Shown: positions 1 to 7,433, numbered from the stretch's first letter. The stretch: 13,557 nucleotides of DNA from Deltaproteobacteria bacterium (GCA_019307665.1 JAFDJC010000060.1:1-13557); one strand, 5' to 3'. The notes: generated from the letters alone by a model not told the origin. Program-made: numbers and translations.

Positions 1-148
1 CTTTCTGGTTGTTTCCAAAATTTAACCCAAATGCATACCGGTTTAAAAAAATAGAGCCTACCACTACATATTGATTTTAGAGAAAGTGCGGATTAGCTTT
101 TGATTTCCGGAGGAATGAATTTAAATCCGGGATCAGAAAAATCAGCAT

Positions 149-306
149 TTATTGCGTCCGGTAGCAATGAGGATACGAAACGATAGTTGAACTATTTACA
201 TAAATTGCTTCTGCATGAAATTTTAAACCAAGGCTGTTCATAACTTTAAGTATGGCTTCGGAATCCGGACTTCGTTTCTCAGAGGAGTCTTAATGGCCTC
301 CTTGGA
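149..306 (-). pseudogene. Frameshifted remnant of a HigA/COG3636-like antitoxin
   Basis: Read on the minus strand from 283 down to the TAA at 149-151, one frame gives 44 residues beginning SEKRSPDSEAILKVMNSLGL and continuing KFHAEAI. This resembles the C-terminal part of small HTH antitoxins of the addiction-module antidote type, where a helix-turn-helix ending in a 'LSEKxxPxxxTILKVxxALGLK' segment is usual. Just upstream, in a frame shifted by one, bases 306-280 read SKEAIKTPL, which resembles the preceding recognition helix (family pattern SxEALYKAL). An in-frame TAA cuts the first frame before this helix, so the gene would be broken by a frameshift. No start codon, N-terminal half or partner toxin is visible. 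The match is from memory of family sequences, and the tail after HAEAI is longer than usual. The alternative is chance similarity in non-coding DNA. Confidence 0.45.
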
Positions 307-388
307 ACTAAAGTTGCCAAGTCGTCAACTTAGTAATTTCTTTTGTTGTCGAGATGAAAACCTTACGGAAGCTCAGGCAAATTAGTTA

Positions 389-417
389 TTGTATTAAGGA
401 ATTAAATATGTTATAAA
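389..417 (+). promoter_or_regulatory. Putative sigma-70 promoter for the 69-aa gene
   Basis: TTGTAT at 389-394 and TATAAA at 412-417 are separated by exactly 17 bases, with an AT-rich spacer. The -10 box matches five of six consensus positions, but the -35 matches only three. Transcription would begin near 424, leaving a leader of about 30 bases before the ATG at 455. That leader contains the AGGAGA ribosome-binding site at 443-448. Confidence 0.4.
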
Positions 418-454
418 AAATACGTATTAGAAATGGCTCAACAGGAGAGTTGAA

Positions 455-664
455 ATGAAAAAAAAAGAAAGACGTTTAGGTTTGGAACGGAGATCGGGTT
501 TTGACAGGCGTAAATCACGCCAGTTTGATCTGTCCGGGACTGATTTTATTGAAAACAGAGAGAAATTCTCTCAAGAACGCCGGACAACCGGTGAGAGAAG
601 GGAAGGGTATACACTGATATCCAAGTGGCACGGTTCTAAGATTGGTGTTGAGGTTAATCTGTAA
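455..664 (+). CDS. Small basic protein with (E/D)RR hexad repeats
   Basis: This 69-residue protein has no catalytic domain, signal peptide or membrane segment. Its sequence is built on a six-residue period: E5RR, E11RR and D17RR, then, after a less ordered stretch, E41RR and E47RR. Glycine or a hydrophobic residue often fills the rest of the hexad, giving the RRSGFDRR and GERREGY signatures. The last 20 residues (TLISKWHGSK, then IGVEVNL) look like a short beta-rich tail. Small proteins and PilZ or GGDEF linkers with ERRSGxDRR repeats are common in delta-proteobacteria. I know of no assigned function for the stand-alone form, so none is given. The start is well supported: AGGAGA lies six bases before the ATG. 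The gene stands alone and converges on the efflux operon with 34 bases between the stop codons and no clear terminator. Confidence 0.72.
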   Translation: MKKKERRLGLERRSGFDRRKSRQFDLSGTDFIENREKFSQERRTTGERREGYTLISKWHGSKIGVEVNL

Positions 665-698
665 GAATAACTTGTCGTTAATATTGAAAAGATATTAT

Positions 699-2114
699 CT
701 ATCCCTGCCATTCATCATATCGTTCTGAAATTTTCCCGATAGTAGCCTCAAGATCGAACCATGCCTTTCTAAGCGTTACAAGAGACAATGCAAGACGGCT
801 TTGAGCCGTAATCATATCCCGTTGTGCTTCGTTTAACCGGACAAGTGAAGACTGACCTGCGGCATATTCCATTTCAACAAGATCCCTGTTTTTTTTCACA
901 AGAACTGCACTTGATCTTAAAAGAACAAGTTCTTTCTGAGCGAGCAGCAATGTTTCCACAGATGTTCGTACATCGGATATGACATCAAGTCTTAAGGCTT
1001 CGAGCATTTTTGTTACTTCTTTTTGTCTGCTTATAGCTTCTCCCAACCTGGCTCTGTCAGATCCTCCTGAAAAAAGATTATAAGTTACATTTACTCCTGC
1101 TGAGTTACCGAAGTCATCGTTTTCAAATGCCATATCATTGGTTCTGGTACCTTCATAAGCAGCTGATAGACCTACGGAAGGATAGAATTTGGCACGTTTC
1201 ATTTTTACTTCTGCCATTGCTGCGTTCAATAGAGATTCACTTTGCATGATGTCGGATCGGTTCAACAGTGCAAAGTTAATGAGATCTTGAATATTAACAG
1301 GTTCAAGTTCTTCATCTGTTTCAGACTGAAGGTTGGAGAGGGTTAGAGATTCCGGAAAAATAGCATTTGGCATACCAAGCACAGCTGCAAGGCCAAACAT
1401 GGATGCCCTGAATAATTTTTTTGCTTTTAAAAGTTTTAGTTCTGCAGCAATAACCCTTATTTCAAAGTTCATCTCATCACTCAAGGAACCGGCACCCTGT
1501 CTTGATCGTGCCTTGGCTTCTTCGTATAGTTTTTGATTAAATGTTTTATCTGCCTCACTGATTTTTATGCTTTCCAGAGCAAGTTGGGCTGAAAAATATA
1601 TTTCAACAACAGATGACAGCAACAGTCGCTTCATATCATCTTTTGCGAACTCACTCTGCTTTTTCCCGAACCGGGCTGCCTGGTTATAATAATATCTCTC
1701 AAATCCATTGAATAAAATCCAGGTGGCTCTGATGCCGGTATTGTAATAATTTTCAGGATCATCTATTGTTGCAGAAGGATTCAACAGTTTGGCATATGCC
1801 AGGTTTGTATTGTAGGCGTTTTGTGAAAGCGTAGTGTGTGAAAAAGATGCTGAGGCATCCAGCCTGGGCCAGTATGTTGCCCTAGCCTGATTAAGCATTT
1901 CCTTTGCCTGTTGAACACGCATAAAGGCAGCTTCGAAAGAAGGATTTTTTTCCAGGGCAATTTTTCCTGCAGTTTTCAGATCCAGGATTTTTAAATTAGT
2001 CAGATCGGTTTTTTCTTCTTCAGCAGTTTTTATTGCATCGGATGCACACAATCCACTTGCGCAAATTGATATGCTGAATATTAAAAAAAATAGGAAAAAA
2101 GAGATTGCTTTCAT
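699..2114 (-). CDS. TolC-family outer-membrane efflux channel
   Basis: At 471 residues this is the usual size for a TolC/OEP-family outer-membrane factor, the trimeric channel through which a tripartite pump exports its substrate. A signal peptide is clear: K2, a hydrophobic run over residues 3-20, and a likely cleavage near CASGLCAS. The mature part shows the two OEP repeats. Each is rich in long amphipathic helices, with strand-like segments such as SASFSHTTLS near residue 90 and VGLSAAYEG near 315. The segment NVTYNLFSGG matches the family motif before the second helical pair (typically 'xLFdGG'). It is the last gene of the marR/MFP/RND/OMF operon, 46 bases after the pump stop codon, with AAGGA upstream of the ATG. 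It presumably docks with the adaptor encoded two genes upstream. Substrate is unknown. Confidence 0.94.
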   Translation of the reverse strand: MKAISFFLFFLIFSISICASGLCASDAIKTAEEEKTDLTNLKILDLKTAGKIALEKNPSFEAAFMRVQQAKEMLNQARATYWPRLDASASFSHTTLSQNAYNTNLAYAKLLNPSATIDDPENYYNTGIRATWILFNGFERYYYNQAARFGKKQSEFAKDDMKRLLLSSVVEIYFSAQLALESIKISEADKTFNQKLYEEAKARSRQGAGSLSDEMNFEIRVIAAELKLLKAKKLFRASMFGLAAVLGMPNAIFPESLTLSNLQSETDEELEPVNIQDLINFALLNRSDIMQSESLLNAAMAEVKMKRAKFYPSVGLSAAYEGTRTNDMAFENDDFGNSAGVNVTYNLFSGGSDRARLGEAISRQKEVTKMLEALRLDVISDVRTSVETLLLAQKELVLLRSSAVLVKKNRDLVEMEYAAGQSSLVRLNEAQRDMITAQSRLALSLVTLRKAWFDLEATIGKISERYDEWQG

Positions 2115-2160
2115 AACGTCACATCCTTTATCGCGGTTTATCTATTGTGTTTTAACAGCT

Positions 2161-5100
2161 TCAGGTTTTTGGCATAGGCTTTTCCAAAAGCGGATCCACA
2201 TGGCGATTCCTGGCAGGCTCAACGCTTACTCGTTGGGGCCAGGAACCGTGTTTCAACCTAAATGTAAGCAACCTGAAGTCGTTTAATATGGCCAGAAGGC
2301 TGGGAATCAGTACTAGTGTCAGCACAGTGGCAAAGGCAACTCCTGCTGCAATGGACAGCGCCATTGGAATTAGAAATCTTGCCTGAAGGTCGGTTTCTAT
2401 GATGAGCGGCATTAATCCGCCGACCGTACTCAGGGTTGTAAGGAAGATAGCCCTGAACCGCCTGCCCCCGCCTGAAATAATCGCATCAAAAAAAGGTTGG
2501 CCTTCAGCAATATTTTCATTGATACGTTCAATCAAAACAATGGCATCATTCACCACTACGCCTGTCAGGGCAACCATTCCGAAAATGCTCATGATCGAAA
2601 GGTCGTAACCTAGAAGAAGATGGCCGAGTACAGCACCAATGATTCCAAAAGGCACTGTAAACATAATAACAAATGGCTGTACATAGGAACGGAACATGGT
2701 TGCAATAATTATGAAAATGCCCAGTACCGCCAGGGGAAAGCCTACAACAAGGCTGCCGAGGGATTCACGCATTTTTTTCTGCTCACCCTGAGCCGCTACA
2801 TGAAGGCCCGGATATTTTTTTTCAAGCTGCTGGAAAAAACCGGCGGAAAGTTCGGAAAAAATTTCGTTTGCATTGGCCTTATTGGTATCCACACCGGCAC
2901 TCACCATAACACGTCGCATCCCGTTTGTACGTGTAATGGTGGAATATCCCGGCGCAAAGGTTATATTCGCAACCGACATCAGCGGAACCTCGTGCCCGCT
3001 TAATGTCCTGATTCGGACATTGTCGAGATCTGATATACGATTTCTCTCATCAGCAGTATAGCGAACCCTTACGCGGACATCATCCCTTCCCCTTTGCAGT
3101 CGGATCACTTCATTTCCATAATATCCGGTATAAATCTGCCTTGCCAGATCATCCACGGTGAGGCCAAGAGTTCGCGCCTCGGGCTTTAATGTGAAACGGA
3201 TTTCGTTTTTGCCAGGTGAAAAGTCTGATCGAATTTGATACACGCCATCAAATCTATGCAGCCTTTTCATAAGATCATTTGTTGCAGCAAGAATATCATC
3301 CATGTTCATGCCCTGGAGCCATACTTCAATCGGCGACCCCGGAGGACCGGTTTCCAGACCTGAGAAGGTGAGGGCTTTGATTCCGGGAATGGGCCCGATT
3401 TCTTTTTCCCATGCCACCATCAGATCCTTGGTATGGACGCCCCTTCTCTCGGAGTCAATAAGAATGCCCTGAACCGCCCCAACATTTGGGCCAAAGGAAG
3501 GTATCTGGTCTAGGGTTTGACCACCAAGAGACAGACGATTTTTAATCATGGGATCTCCTGAGAGTGTTTCCGTCTTATCCGCAAGCCTTAGGAGCGCTGC
3601 ATCAACCTGCTCAATTGCTGCCCTGGTGACGTCAGCTGGTGTTCCGTTTGGAAATTCTATGGTGGAGGTAATGATGAAACCATCTACTTCCGGAAAAACC
3701 TCAAATTTAAGGACACCTCCCTTAATCAGGCCGACTGTTAAAAGCAGTATGCTGATGGCCACACAAAATGAAATATAGCGCCAGTAAAGTATTTTGCTTA
3801 AGAAGGGTTTGTAAACATTTTCAACAAACCACTCCATGCCGGAGCTTGTATATTGATGCAATAATTCCAGTCGCCTTGTAATCCTGTTAGAGTTTTGATT
3901 CTCGGCATTAGGATCAGGAAGATGGCTAAGATGTGCGGGTAGAAGAAGAAGGCATTCTACAAGCGATATGGCAAGACAAGCTATGACAACGGCCGGAAGA
4001 ATCGATATAAACTTTCCCATAATACCGCCCACATAGAAAAGCGGAATAAATGCGACAATAGTGGTGATTACAGCGGCGACAACCGGCATCCCCACTTCAC
4101 TTACACCATCTACTGCAGCCCTGACGGGCGGTTTCCCAAGTTTACGGTGTACATAAATCGCCTCACCGACAACAATGGCATCATCCACGACAATACCAAG
4201 GACCATGATCAGTCCGAAAAGCGAGATCATGTTGATTGTTCCGCCTATTGCCCATAATATTGCCAATGCTCCTGCAATCGAAATAGGAATTCCCATTCCT
4301 GCCCAGAACGAGAGGCGGGCATTTAAAAATATCCACAGCAGAATGAAAACAATTGATAGTCCTATCGTACCGTTCCTTAGGAGAAGATCGATTCTTGATC
4401 TCAACATATCTGTATTGTCATACAATATATTAAGATTGGCACCTTCCGGAAGCTGCATTTTCTTTTTGGAAACATATTGGCCCACTGCTTCTGATATTCT
4501 CAAGGCGTCTTCTTCCTGGGTCTTTTGGACAATGATGAGAAGAGAAGTTTCACCGTTTATGACCGCGCTGATAGGGTCTTCAGTAAAGCCGTCGTCTATA
4601 TGAGCGATCCTATCCAGTGTAATGATTTCTCCTTGTGGGGTTGCCATCACAACAATAGAGGAAAGCTCTTCGGCGGTATACTTTCTTCCCAATGTCCTTA
4701 GCCGTATGTCTTCGCCTTCGGTTCTTATGGTACCGCCGGCAAGATTCAAACTGCTTCTCCTTACAGCATTTGAAACATCTGCAAAACTCAGCCCATATTC
4801 GCGAAGCCTTTTTTCAGAAACCTCTATACCTATTTCATAATCCCTGTCACCAAAGATAGCTACCTGGGAAATTTCAGGCAGCTGTTGGATTTCATCCTTT
4901 ATCCTTTCAGACCACTCTTTAATTCTCTTTTCAGACATGTTCCCTGAAATAAATAACATGACTACAGGATTTTTGAGAATCAACTCGTTAATGACCGGTT
5001 TCTCGGCATCAACCGGGAATGTTGAAATAGCATCAACTTCTGTCCTCACCTTATCAAGGACAACACTGACATCATAATCTTCTTTGACTTCTATTATACT

Positions 5101-5373
5101 GGTACCGACATTTTCATTTGAATAGGTTGTATATAGTTTTATTCCTTCAATGCTTTCAATTGCCTCTTCAATTTTCCTGCTGATGCCTTCTTCTACCTCT
5201 TCAGGGTCAGCCCCTGGATAGGGAACAGAGATCTTAATCATATCGAGTGAAAATTCAGGGAAATTTTCACGAATCATGGAGAGCGTGGAAATCCCGCCGG
5301 CCAGGAAGATCAAAACAAGGGCAATATTCGCAAATACTGTATTCCCGGCAAATGAAACCAGTATTTTTTTCAT
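2161..5373 (-). CDS. HAE1-type RND efflux pump, inner-membrane permease
   Basis: This 1070-residue protein has the full length and layout of an AcrB/HAE1-family proton-driven pump: TM1 at about residues 12-30, a large periplasmic porter and docking loop, TM2-6, a second periplasmic loop and TM8-12. The opening FAGNTVFANIALVLIFLAGG and the IKISVPYPGADPEEVEEGI segment are typical RND. TM4 carries the paired acidic residues of the proton relay, D397-D398 in GIVVDDAIVVGE. In TM10 the AcrB lysine position is occupied within TGVVVNDAIVLIERIN (N942, D943), as in a branch of RND pumps often paired with simple MFP adaptors. Its ATG overlaps the adaptor stop as ATGA (5370-5373), indicating translational coupling. 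It should assemble with the adjacent adaptor and TolC-like channel. Drugs, bile-like detergents, solvents or metabolites are all possible substrates, and the sequence alone does not decide. Confidence 0.97.
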   Translation of the reverse strand: MKKILVSFAGNTVFANIALVLIFLAGGISTLSMIRENFPEFSLDMIKISVPYPGADPEEVEEGISRKIEEAIESIEGIKLYTTYSNENVGTSIIEVKEDYDVSVVLDKVRTEVDAISTFPVDAEKPVINELILKNPVVMLFISGNMSEKRIKEWSERIKDEIQQLPEISQVAIFGDRDYEIGIEVSEKRLREYGLSFADVSNAVRRSSLNLAGGTIRTEGEDIRLRTLGRKYTAEELSSIVVMATPQGEIITLDRIAHIDDGFTEDPISAVINGETSLLIIVQKTQEEDALRISEAVGQYVSKKKMQLPEGANLNILYDNTDMLRSRIDLLLRNGTIGLSIVFILLWIFLNARLSFWAGMGIPISIAGALAILWAIGGTINMISLFGLIMVLGIVVDDAIVVGEAIYVHRKLGKPPVRAAVDGVSEVGMPVVAAVITTIVAFIPLFYVGGIMGKFISILPAVVIACLAISLVECLLLLPAHLSHLPDPNAENQNSNRITRRLELLHQYTSSGMEWFVENVYKPFLSKILYWRYISFCVAISILLLTVGLIKGGVLKFEVFPEVDGFIITSTIEFPNGTPADVTRAAIEQVDAALLRLADKTETLSGDPMIKNRLSLGGQTLDQIPSFGPNVGAVQGILIDSERRGVHTKDLMVAWEKEIGPIPGIKALTFSGLETGPPGSPIEVWLQGMNMDDILAATNDLMKRLHRFDGVYQIRSDFSPGKNEIRFTLKPEARTLGLTVDDLARQIYTGYYGNEVIRLQRGRDDVRVRVRYTADERNRISDLDNVRIRTLSGHEVPLMSVANITFAPGYSTITRTNGMRRVMVSAGVDTNKANANEIFSELSAGFFQQLEKKYPGLHVAAQGEQKKMRESLGSLVVGFPLAVLGIFIIIATMFRSYVQPFVIMFTVPFGIIGAVLGHLLLGYDLSIMSIFGMVALTGVVVNDAIVLIERINENIAEGQPFFDAIISGGGRRFRAIFLTTLSTVGGLMPLIIETDLQARFLIPMALSIAAGVAFATVLTLVLIPSLLAILNDFRLLTFRLKHGSWPQRVSVEPARNRHVDPLLEKPMPKT

Positions 5374-6617
5374 GATTTATTTTCTCCGTTTTTATCTTCC
5401 ATAATCTTCAACAATGCATTTTCAAGAGGATCGATCAGTCTGGTTGTCAGCACAACATCTTCCTTGTTTAGCCCACTGGAAATATATGCGTATCCGCCCT
5501 CAACGTAGTCTACAGTAACAGGAACAGTTTTAAGGCGGTTATTCACTGCAGTATAAACTGAATTTTTATAGCTGACCGCCAATCTCGGCAGGCGAATGAC
5601 ATTTTTAAGAGTTTTCCCCGGAATTCTTACAGAGCAGAACATACCCTCAACCAGAGGAAACCTTTTAGTTTTTTCTAAGGCAATGTTTTTCGAATCAACT
5701 CGAACTGCTGCGGTGAGGGTTCTCGTCTTTTGATCGAATTTAACGATGCGGTGCAACTGCCCGCTCCATGACTGTCCGACATCACCTTCACTCCAATTTA
5801 TCCTGCACGGTACCCTGACAAGGCCCGAAAACCAGGTCTGGTTTTTTTTGAACCCGTTATCTTCAAACCCGTTATTCTCAAACCGCAGCCATTTACGGGC
5901 ATAACGGCTATCGATGGGCACATTGATTTCCAGTATCGAATCGTCAACCAGTGTAACAACATGCTGACCCGGAGCCACAAACTGTCCCTTTTCAAGAGAG
6001 ACATAACTTACCCTGCCATTGAATTGCGCAATAACTTTACAGCGTTCAAGATTTGTTTCAGCCATTGTCAGGGCCTGTTCGACCTGAGCAAACAAGTCAT
6101 CTGTTGAAAGCATGGCTTTTTCCGCCATATCAACACCTGACTCGGTTCCAACATTATTTTCTTTGAATAGAAGATTGGCCCGTTTATATTCCTTTTGGGC
6201 CAGCTCTCTGGTCCTTTTAAGAACTTTCAAACGTTTCCTGCCAGCCTCTACAGCAGTGACGTAGTCCTTTGAATCGATCTCAAAAAGGGTTTCTCCTTTT
6301 TTGATTATTTCGCCTGCTTCAAGCCGGGGATGCACCTTAATAATTTTTCCTGAGATCTCCGGTGCTATGTTGACAATGTTCAGTGCTTTGACTTCACCGT
6401 ATACGTTTATAAATATCGGATAGTCTTTTTTTTCAGCCCTGACAACTTCAACTTTCAATGCCGGCTCTGTGATTTCAGCTTCAGCAGGTGGCTTTTTTAG
6501 ACTGCCAAGCACTTTCATCCCCACCAGGCCGACAAAAAGAACAAGGGCGCAGATGACGATTCGAAAAACAACTTTCTTTCCCTTTTGTTCTGATGTTCTT
6601 AATTTCTCTGTTGTCAT
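5370..6617 (-). CDS. RND efflux periplasmic adaptor (membrane-fusion protein)
   Basis: This 415-residue adaptor links the RND pump to the TolC-like channel. An uncleaved N-terminal anchor spans about residues 19-40 after a basic stretch (EQKGKKVVFR). Next come the first lipoyl half (NIAPEISGKIIKVHPRLEAG), a short alpha-helical hairpin (about residues 120-190, KEYKRANLLFKENNVGTES) and the second lipoyl half (CKVIAQFNGRVSYVSLEKGQ). The beta-barrel and membrane-proximal domains follow (LVEGMFCSVRIPG, then LPRLAVSYKNSVY). There is no lipobox. Near residues 246-257 the sequence ENNGFEDNGFKKN arises from a tandem 15-bp duplication (separate entry), an insertion in the barrel region. An AAGG ribosome-binding site precedes the ATG. 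The stop overlaps the pump start by four bases. Upstream, a 198-base gap with a large inverted repeat separates it from marR. Confidence 0.95.
   Translation of the reverse strand: MTTEKLRTSEQKGKKVVFRIVICALVLFVGLVGMKVLGSLKKPPAEAEITEPALKVEVVRAEKKDYPIFINVYGEVKALNIVNIAPEISGKIIKVHPRLEAGEIIKKGETLFEIDSKDYVTAVEAGRKRLKVLKRTRELAQKEYKRANLLFKENNVGTESGVDMAEKAMLSTDDLFAQVEQALTMAETNLERCKVIAQFNGRVSYVSLEKGQFVAPGQHVVTLVDDSILEINVPIDSRYARKWLRFENNGFEDNGFKKNQTWFSGLVRVPCRINWSEGDVGQSWSGQLHRIVKFDQKTRTLTAAVRVDSKNIALEKTKRFPLVEGMFCSVRIPGKTLKNVIRLPRLAVSYKNSVYTAVNNRLKTVPVTVDYVEGGYAYISSGLNKEDVVLTTRLIDPLENALLKIMEDKNGENKS
5851..5880. repeat. 15-bp in-frame tandem duplication within the adaptor gene
   Basis: AACCCGTTATCTTCA (5851-5865) is followed directly by AACCCGTTATTCTCA (5866-5880), identical at 13 of 15 positions. 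Fifteen bases keep the frame and give the repeated peptide (E/N)(N/D)NGF twice. Near-identity suggests a recent slippage duplication in a surface loop. Confidence 0.85.
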
Positions 6618-6692
6618 TTTTTGTCACCTTCTTAAAAATGTATTAGACAAGCCATCATTTATAATTATTTTTTGTAACTTCTCAATAACTCT

Positions 6693-6776
6693 GGGCCAAG
6701 AATATCTCATTTATAAATATCTGAAACTCGCTTTGCTCAGACAGTCACCTATTTATAAATGAGACATCCTTGCCCC
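6693..6776 (-). repeat. 27-bp inverted repeat with 30-nt loop between marR and the adaptor
   Basis: The left arm (6693-6719, ending TCTCATTTATAAATA) and right arm (6750-6776, beginning TATTTATAAATGAGA) are complementary at 24 of 27 positions, including a perfect inner 15 bp. In minus-strand RNA, the sense of the efflux operon, two of the three mismatches become G-U pairs, so 26 of 27 positions can pair. In plus-strand RNA they would be A-C clashes. The 30-base loop has a further weak TCTGA/TCAGA stem. A T-run lies just outside the right arm on the plus strand only, so it is not a terminator for the operon. Possible roles are an mRNA-processing or stability hairpin between regulator and pump genes, an attenuator, or a MITE/REP-like dispersed repeat. 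No target-site duplication is visible. Confidence 0.8.
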
Positions 6777-6815
6777 TTTGTTTTTTTGAAAACTTGCTAA
6801 TTTTTGTTATCGAGG

Positions 6816-7277
6816 TCAGGATTCTTTTTCCAGAACAGGCTTGATTTTTTCCAGGACCTCGCTCCATTTTTTTGCTGTTTCCGGCCCGATTCTTTCAACA
6901 AGTTCCACAAACGATTGCAAAATTGCATCTTCAACACTTTTCATATCATTGATCGCCTGTGGAGAAATCTGAACGATCACTTTTCTTCTATCTTCGACAC
7001 TGTGGTTTCTTGCCAATATTCCCTTTTCAACCAATTTTTCCACCATGACCGATGTAGAAGGTGGAGATACACCCAGAAGATCCGACAGCTCATTCATGGA
7101 TAGCCGGCCGCGCATATTCACCATGATCATGGTATGGAGCTGGGCTGCGGTCAGATCGGCCAGGGCATCTTTTTTGCCCAAGGCCGCAAGCTGCTTGCTC
7201 TGTACCTTGAATACACGATTCCTGATCAGCTTGCCTGTTGTAAAAATGTTGCGTGCCAGTTTTTCGATTTCCTTCAT
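6816..7277 (-). CDS. MarR-family transcriptional regulator
   Basis: This 153-residue protein is typical of MarR-family winged-helix repressors, which act as dimers and release DNA when a small phenolic or lipophilic ligand binds. Dimerising helices flank the DNA-binding core. The helix-turn-helix spans about residues 59-84 (LSMNELSDLLGVSPPSTSVM, then VEKLVEKGIL) and the wing carries the family signature DRR at residues 96-98 (SVEDRRKVIVQIS). It is the first gene of the efflux locus and lies on the same strand as the adaptor, pump and channel, so it most likely controls that pump and itself. A palindrome overlapping its own -10 box supports autoregulation. AAGGA precedes the ATG by about eight bases. 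The inducer cannot be read from the sequence. Confidence 0.95.
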   Translation of the reverse strand: MKEIEKLARNIFTTGKLIRNRVFKVQSKQLAALGKKDALADLTAAQLHTMIMVNMRGRLSMNELSDLLGVSPPSTSVMVEKLVEKGILARNHSVEDRRKVIVQISPQAINDMKSVEDAILQSFVELVERIGPETAKKWSEVLEKIKPVLEKES

Positions 7278-7331
7278 GCGGATATCCTTATGTCTAAATT
7301 TATAAACTATTTTAGTATCTAATAATTACAA

Positions 7332-7354
7332 TAACTAAAAGTTAGATTATCTAA
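7332..7354. promoter_or_regulatory. Putative MarR operator (two overlapping palindromes)
   Basis: TTAGATTATCTAA at 7342-7354 is a perfect 6+1+6 palindrome. Overlapping it, TAACTAAAAGTTA at 7332-7344 is a perfect 5+3+5 palindrome. A related TTAG/CTAA pair sits at 7312-7322. The spacing and AT-rich half-sites resemble MarR-family boxes. The element overlaps the predicted -10 and start region of marR, where a bound dimer would block RNA polymerase. No matching palindrome was seen immediately upstream of the adaptor gene. Confidence 0.6.
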
Positions 7355-7380
7355 ATAAATGATATGGTTTTTATTGTCAA
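7352..7380 (-). promoter_or_regulatory. Putative sigma-70 promoter of the marR/efflux operon
   Basis: On the minus strand, a perfect TTGACA (7375-7380) is followed by a 17-base spacer and TATTTA (7352-7357), a weak -10 with three of six consensus positions. Transcription would start near 7345, giving a leader of about 70 bases before the ATG at 7277. The -10 overlaps the TTAGATTATCTAA palindrome. Confidence 0.5.
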
Positions 7381-7433
7381 TATAAATTTGAAGCTAGGTG
7401 AAATGGAAAACAATCATGAAACGTCTCTACAGG

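Larger units (their letters stand above)
1..454. other. Gene-free left edge (no intact gene)
   Basis: No intact reading frame with a credible start is visible on either strand. The minus strand from about 306 down to 149 carries a frameshifted antitoxin-like remnant (separate entry), and a promoter for the next gene lies at 389-417. A short plus-strand frame ending at the TGA at 72-74 could be the tail of a gene outside the window, but 23 codons are too few to judge. A 24-codon frame starting at the ATG at 115 has a GGAGGA directly against the start codon, with no usable spacing. A 6-bp inverted repeat, AAGTTG (311-316) and CAACTT (326-331), has no T-run and is not a convincing terminator. 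I see no riboswitch consensus. Confidence 0.6.

Noticed and set aside
3..74. Possible 3' end of a gene entering from the left on the plus strand
   Set aside because: Only 23 open codons; composition and length do not separate this from chance.
115..186. A 23-residue plus-strand frame with GGAGGA before the ATG
   Set aside because: The GGAGGA abuts the ATG with no spacing, the peptide resembles nothing known to me, and the opposite strand carries the antitoxin-like signal.
300..454. Cyclic-di-GMP or other riboswitch upstream of the RR-repeat gene
   Set aside because: No conserved riboswitch core was recognised; only a weak 6-bp stem (311-316/326-331) is present.
665..698. Bidirectional terminator between the convergent small gene and tolC-like gene
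   Set aside because: Only weak AT-rich pairing is present; no GC stem with a T-run on either strand.
4175..4603. Long open frames on the plus strand opposite the RND pump (also 2620-3003 and 3548-3778)
   Set aside because: They are antisense shadows of a highly conserved pump gene and lack domain similarity and ribosome-binding sites.
5798..6004. Open frame overlapping the adaptor gene in another frame of the same strand
   Set aside because: The adaptor reading is clearly coding through this stretch; the alternative peptide has no recognisable feature.
6750..6790. Rho-independent terminator formed by the inverted repeat and the T-run after it
   Set aside because: The T-run follows the hairpin only on the plus strand, where there is no upstream gene; the operon runs on the minus strand.
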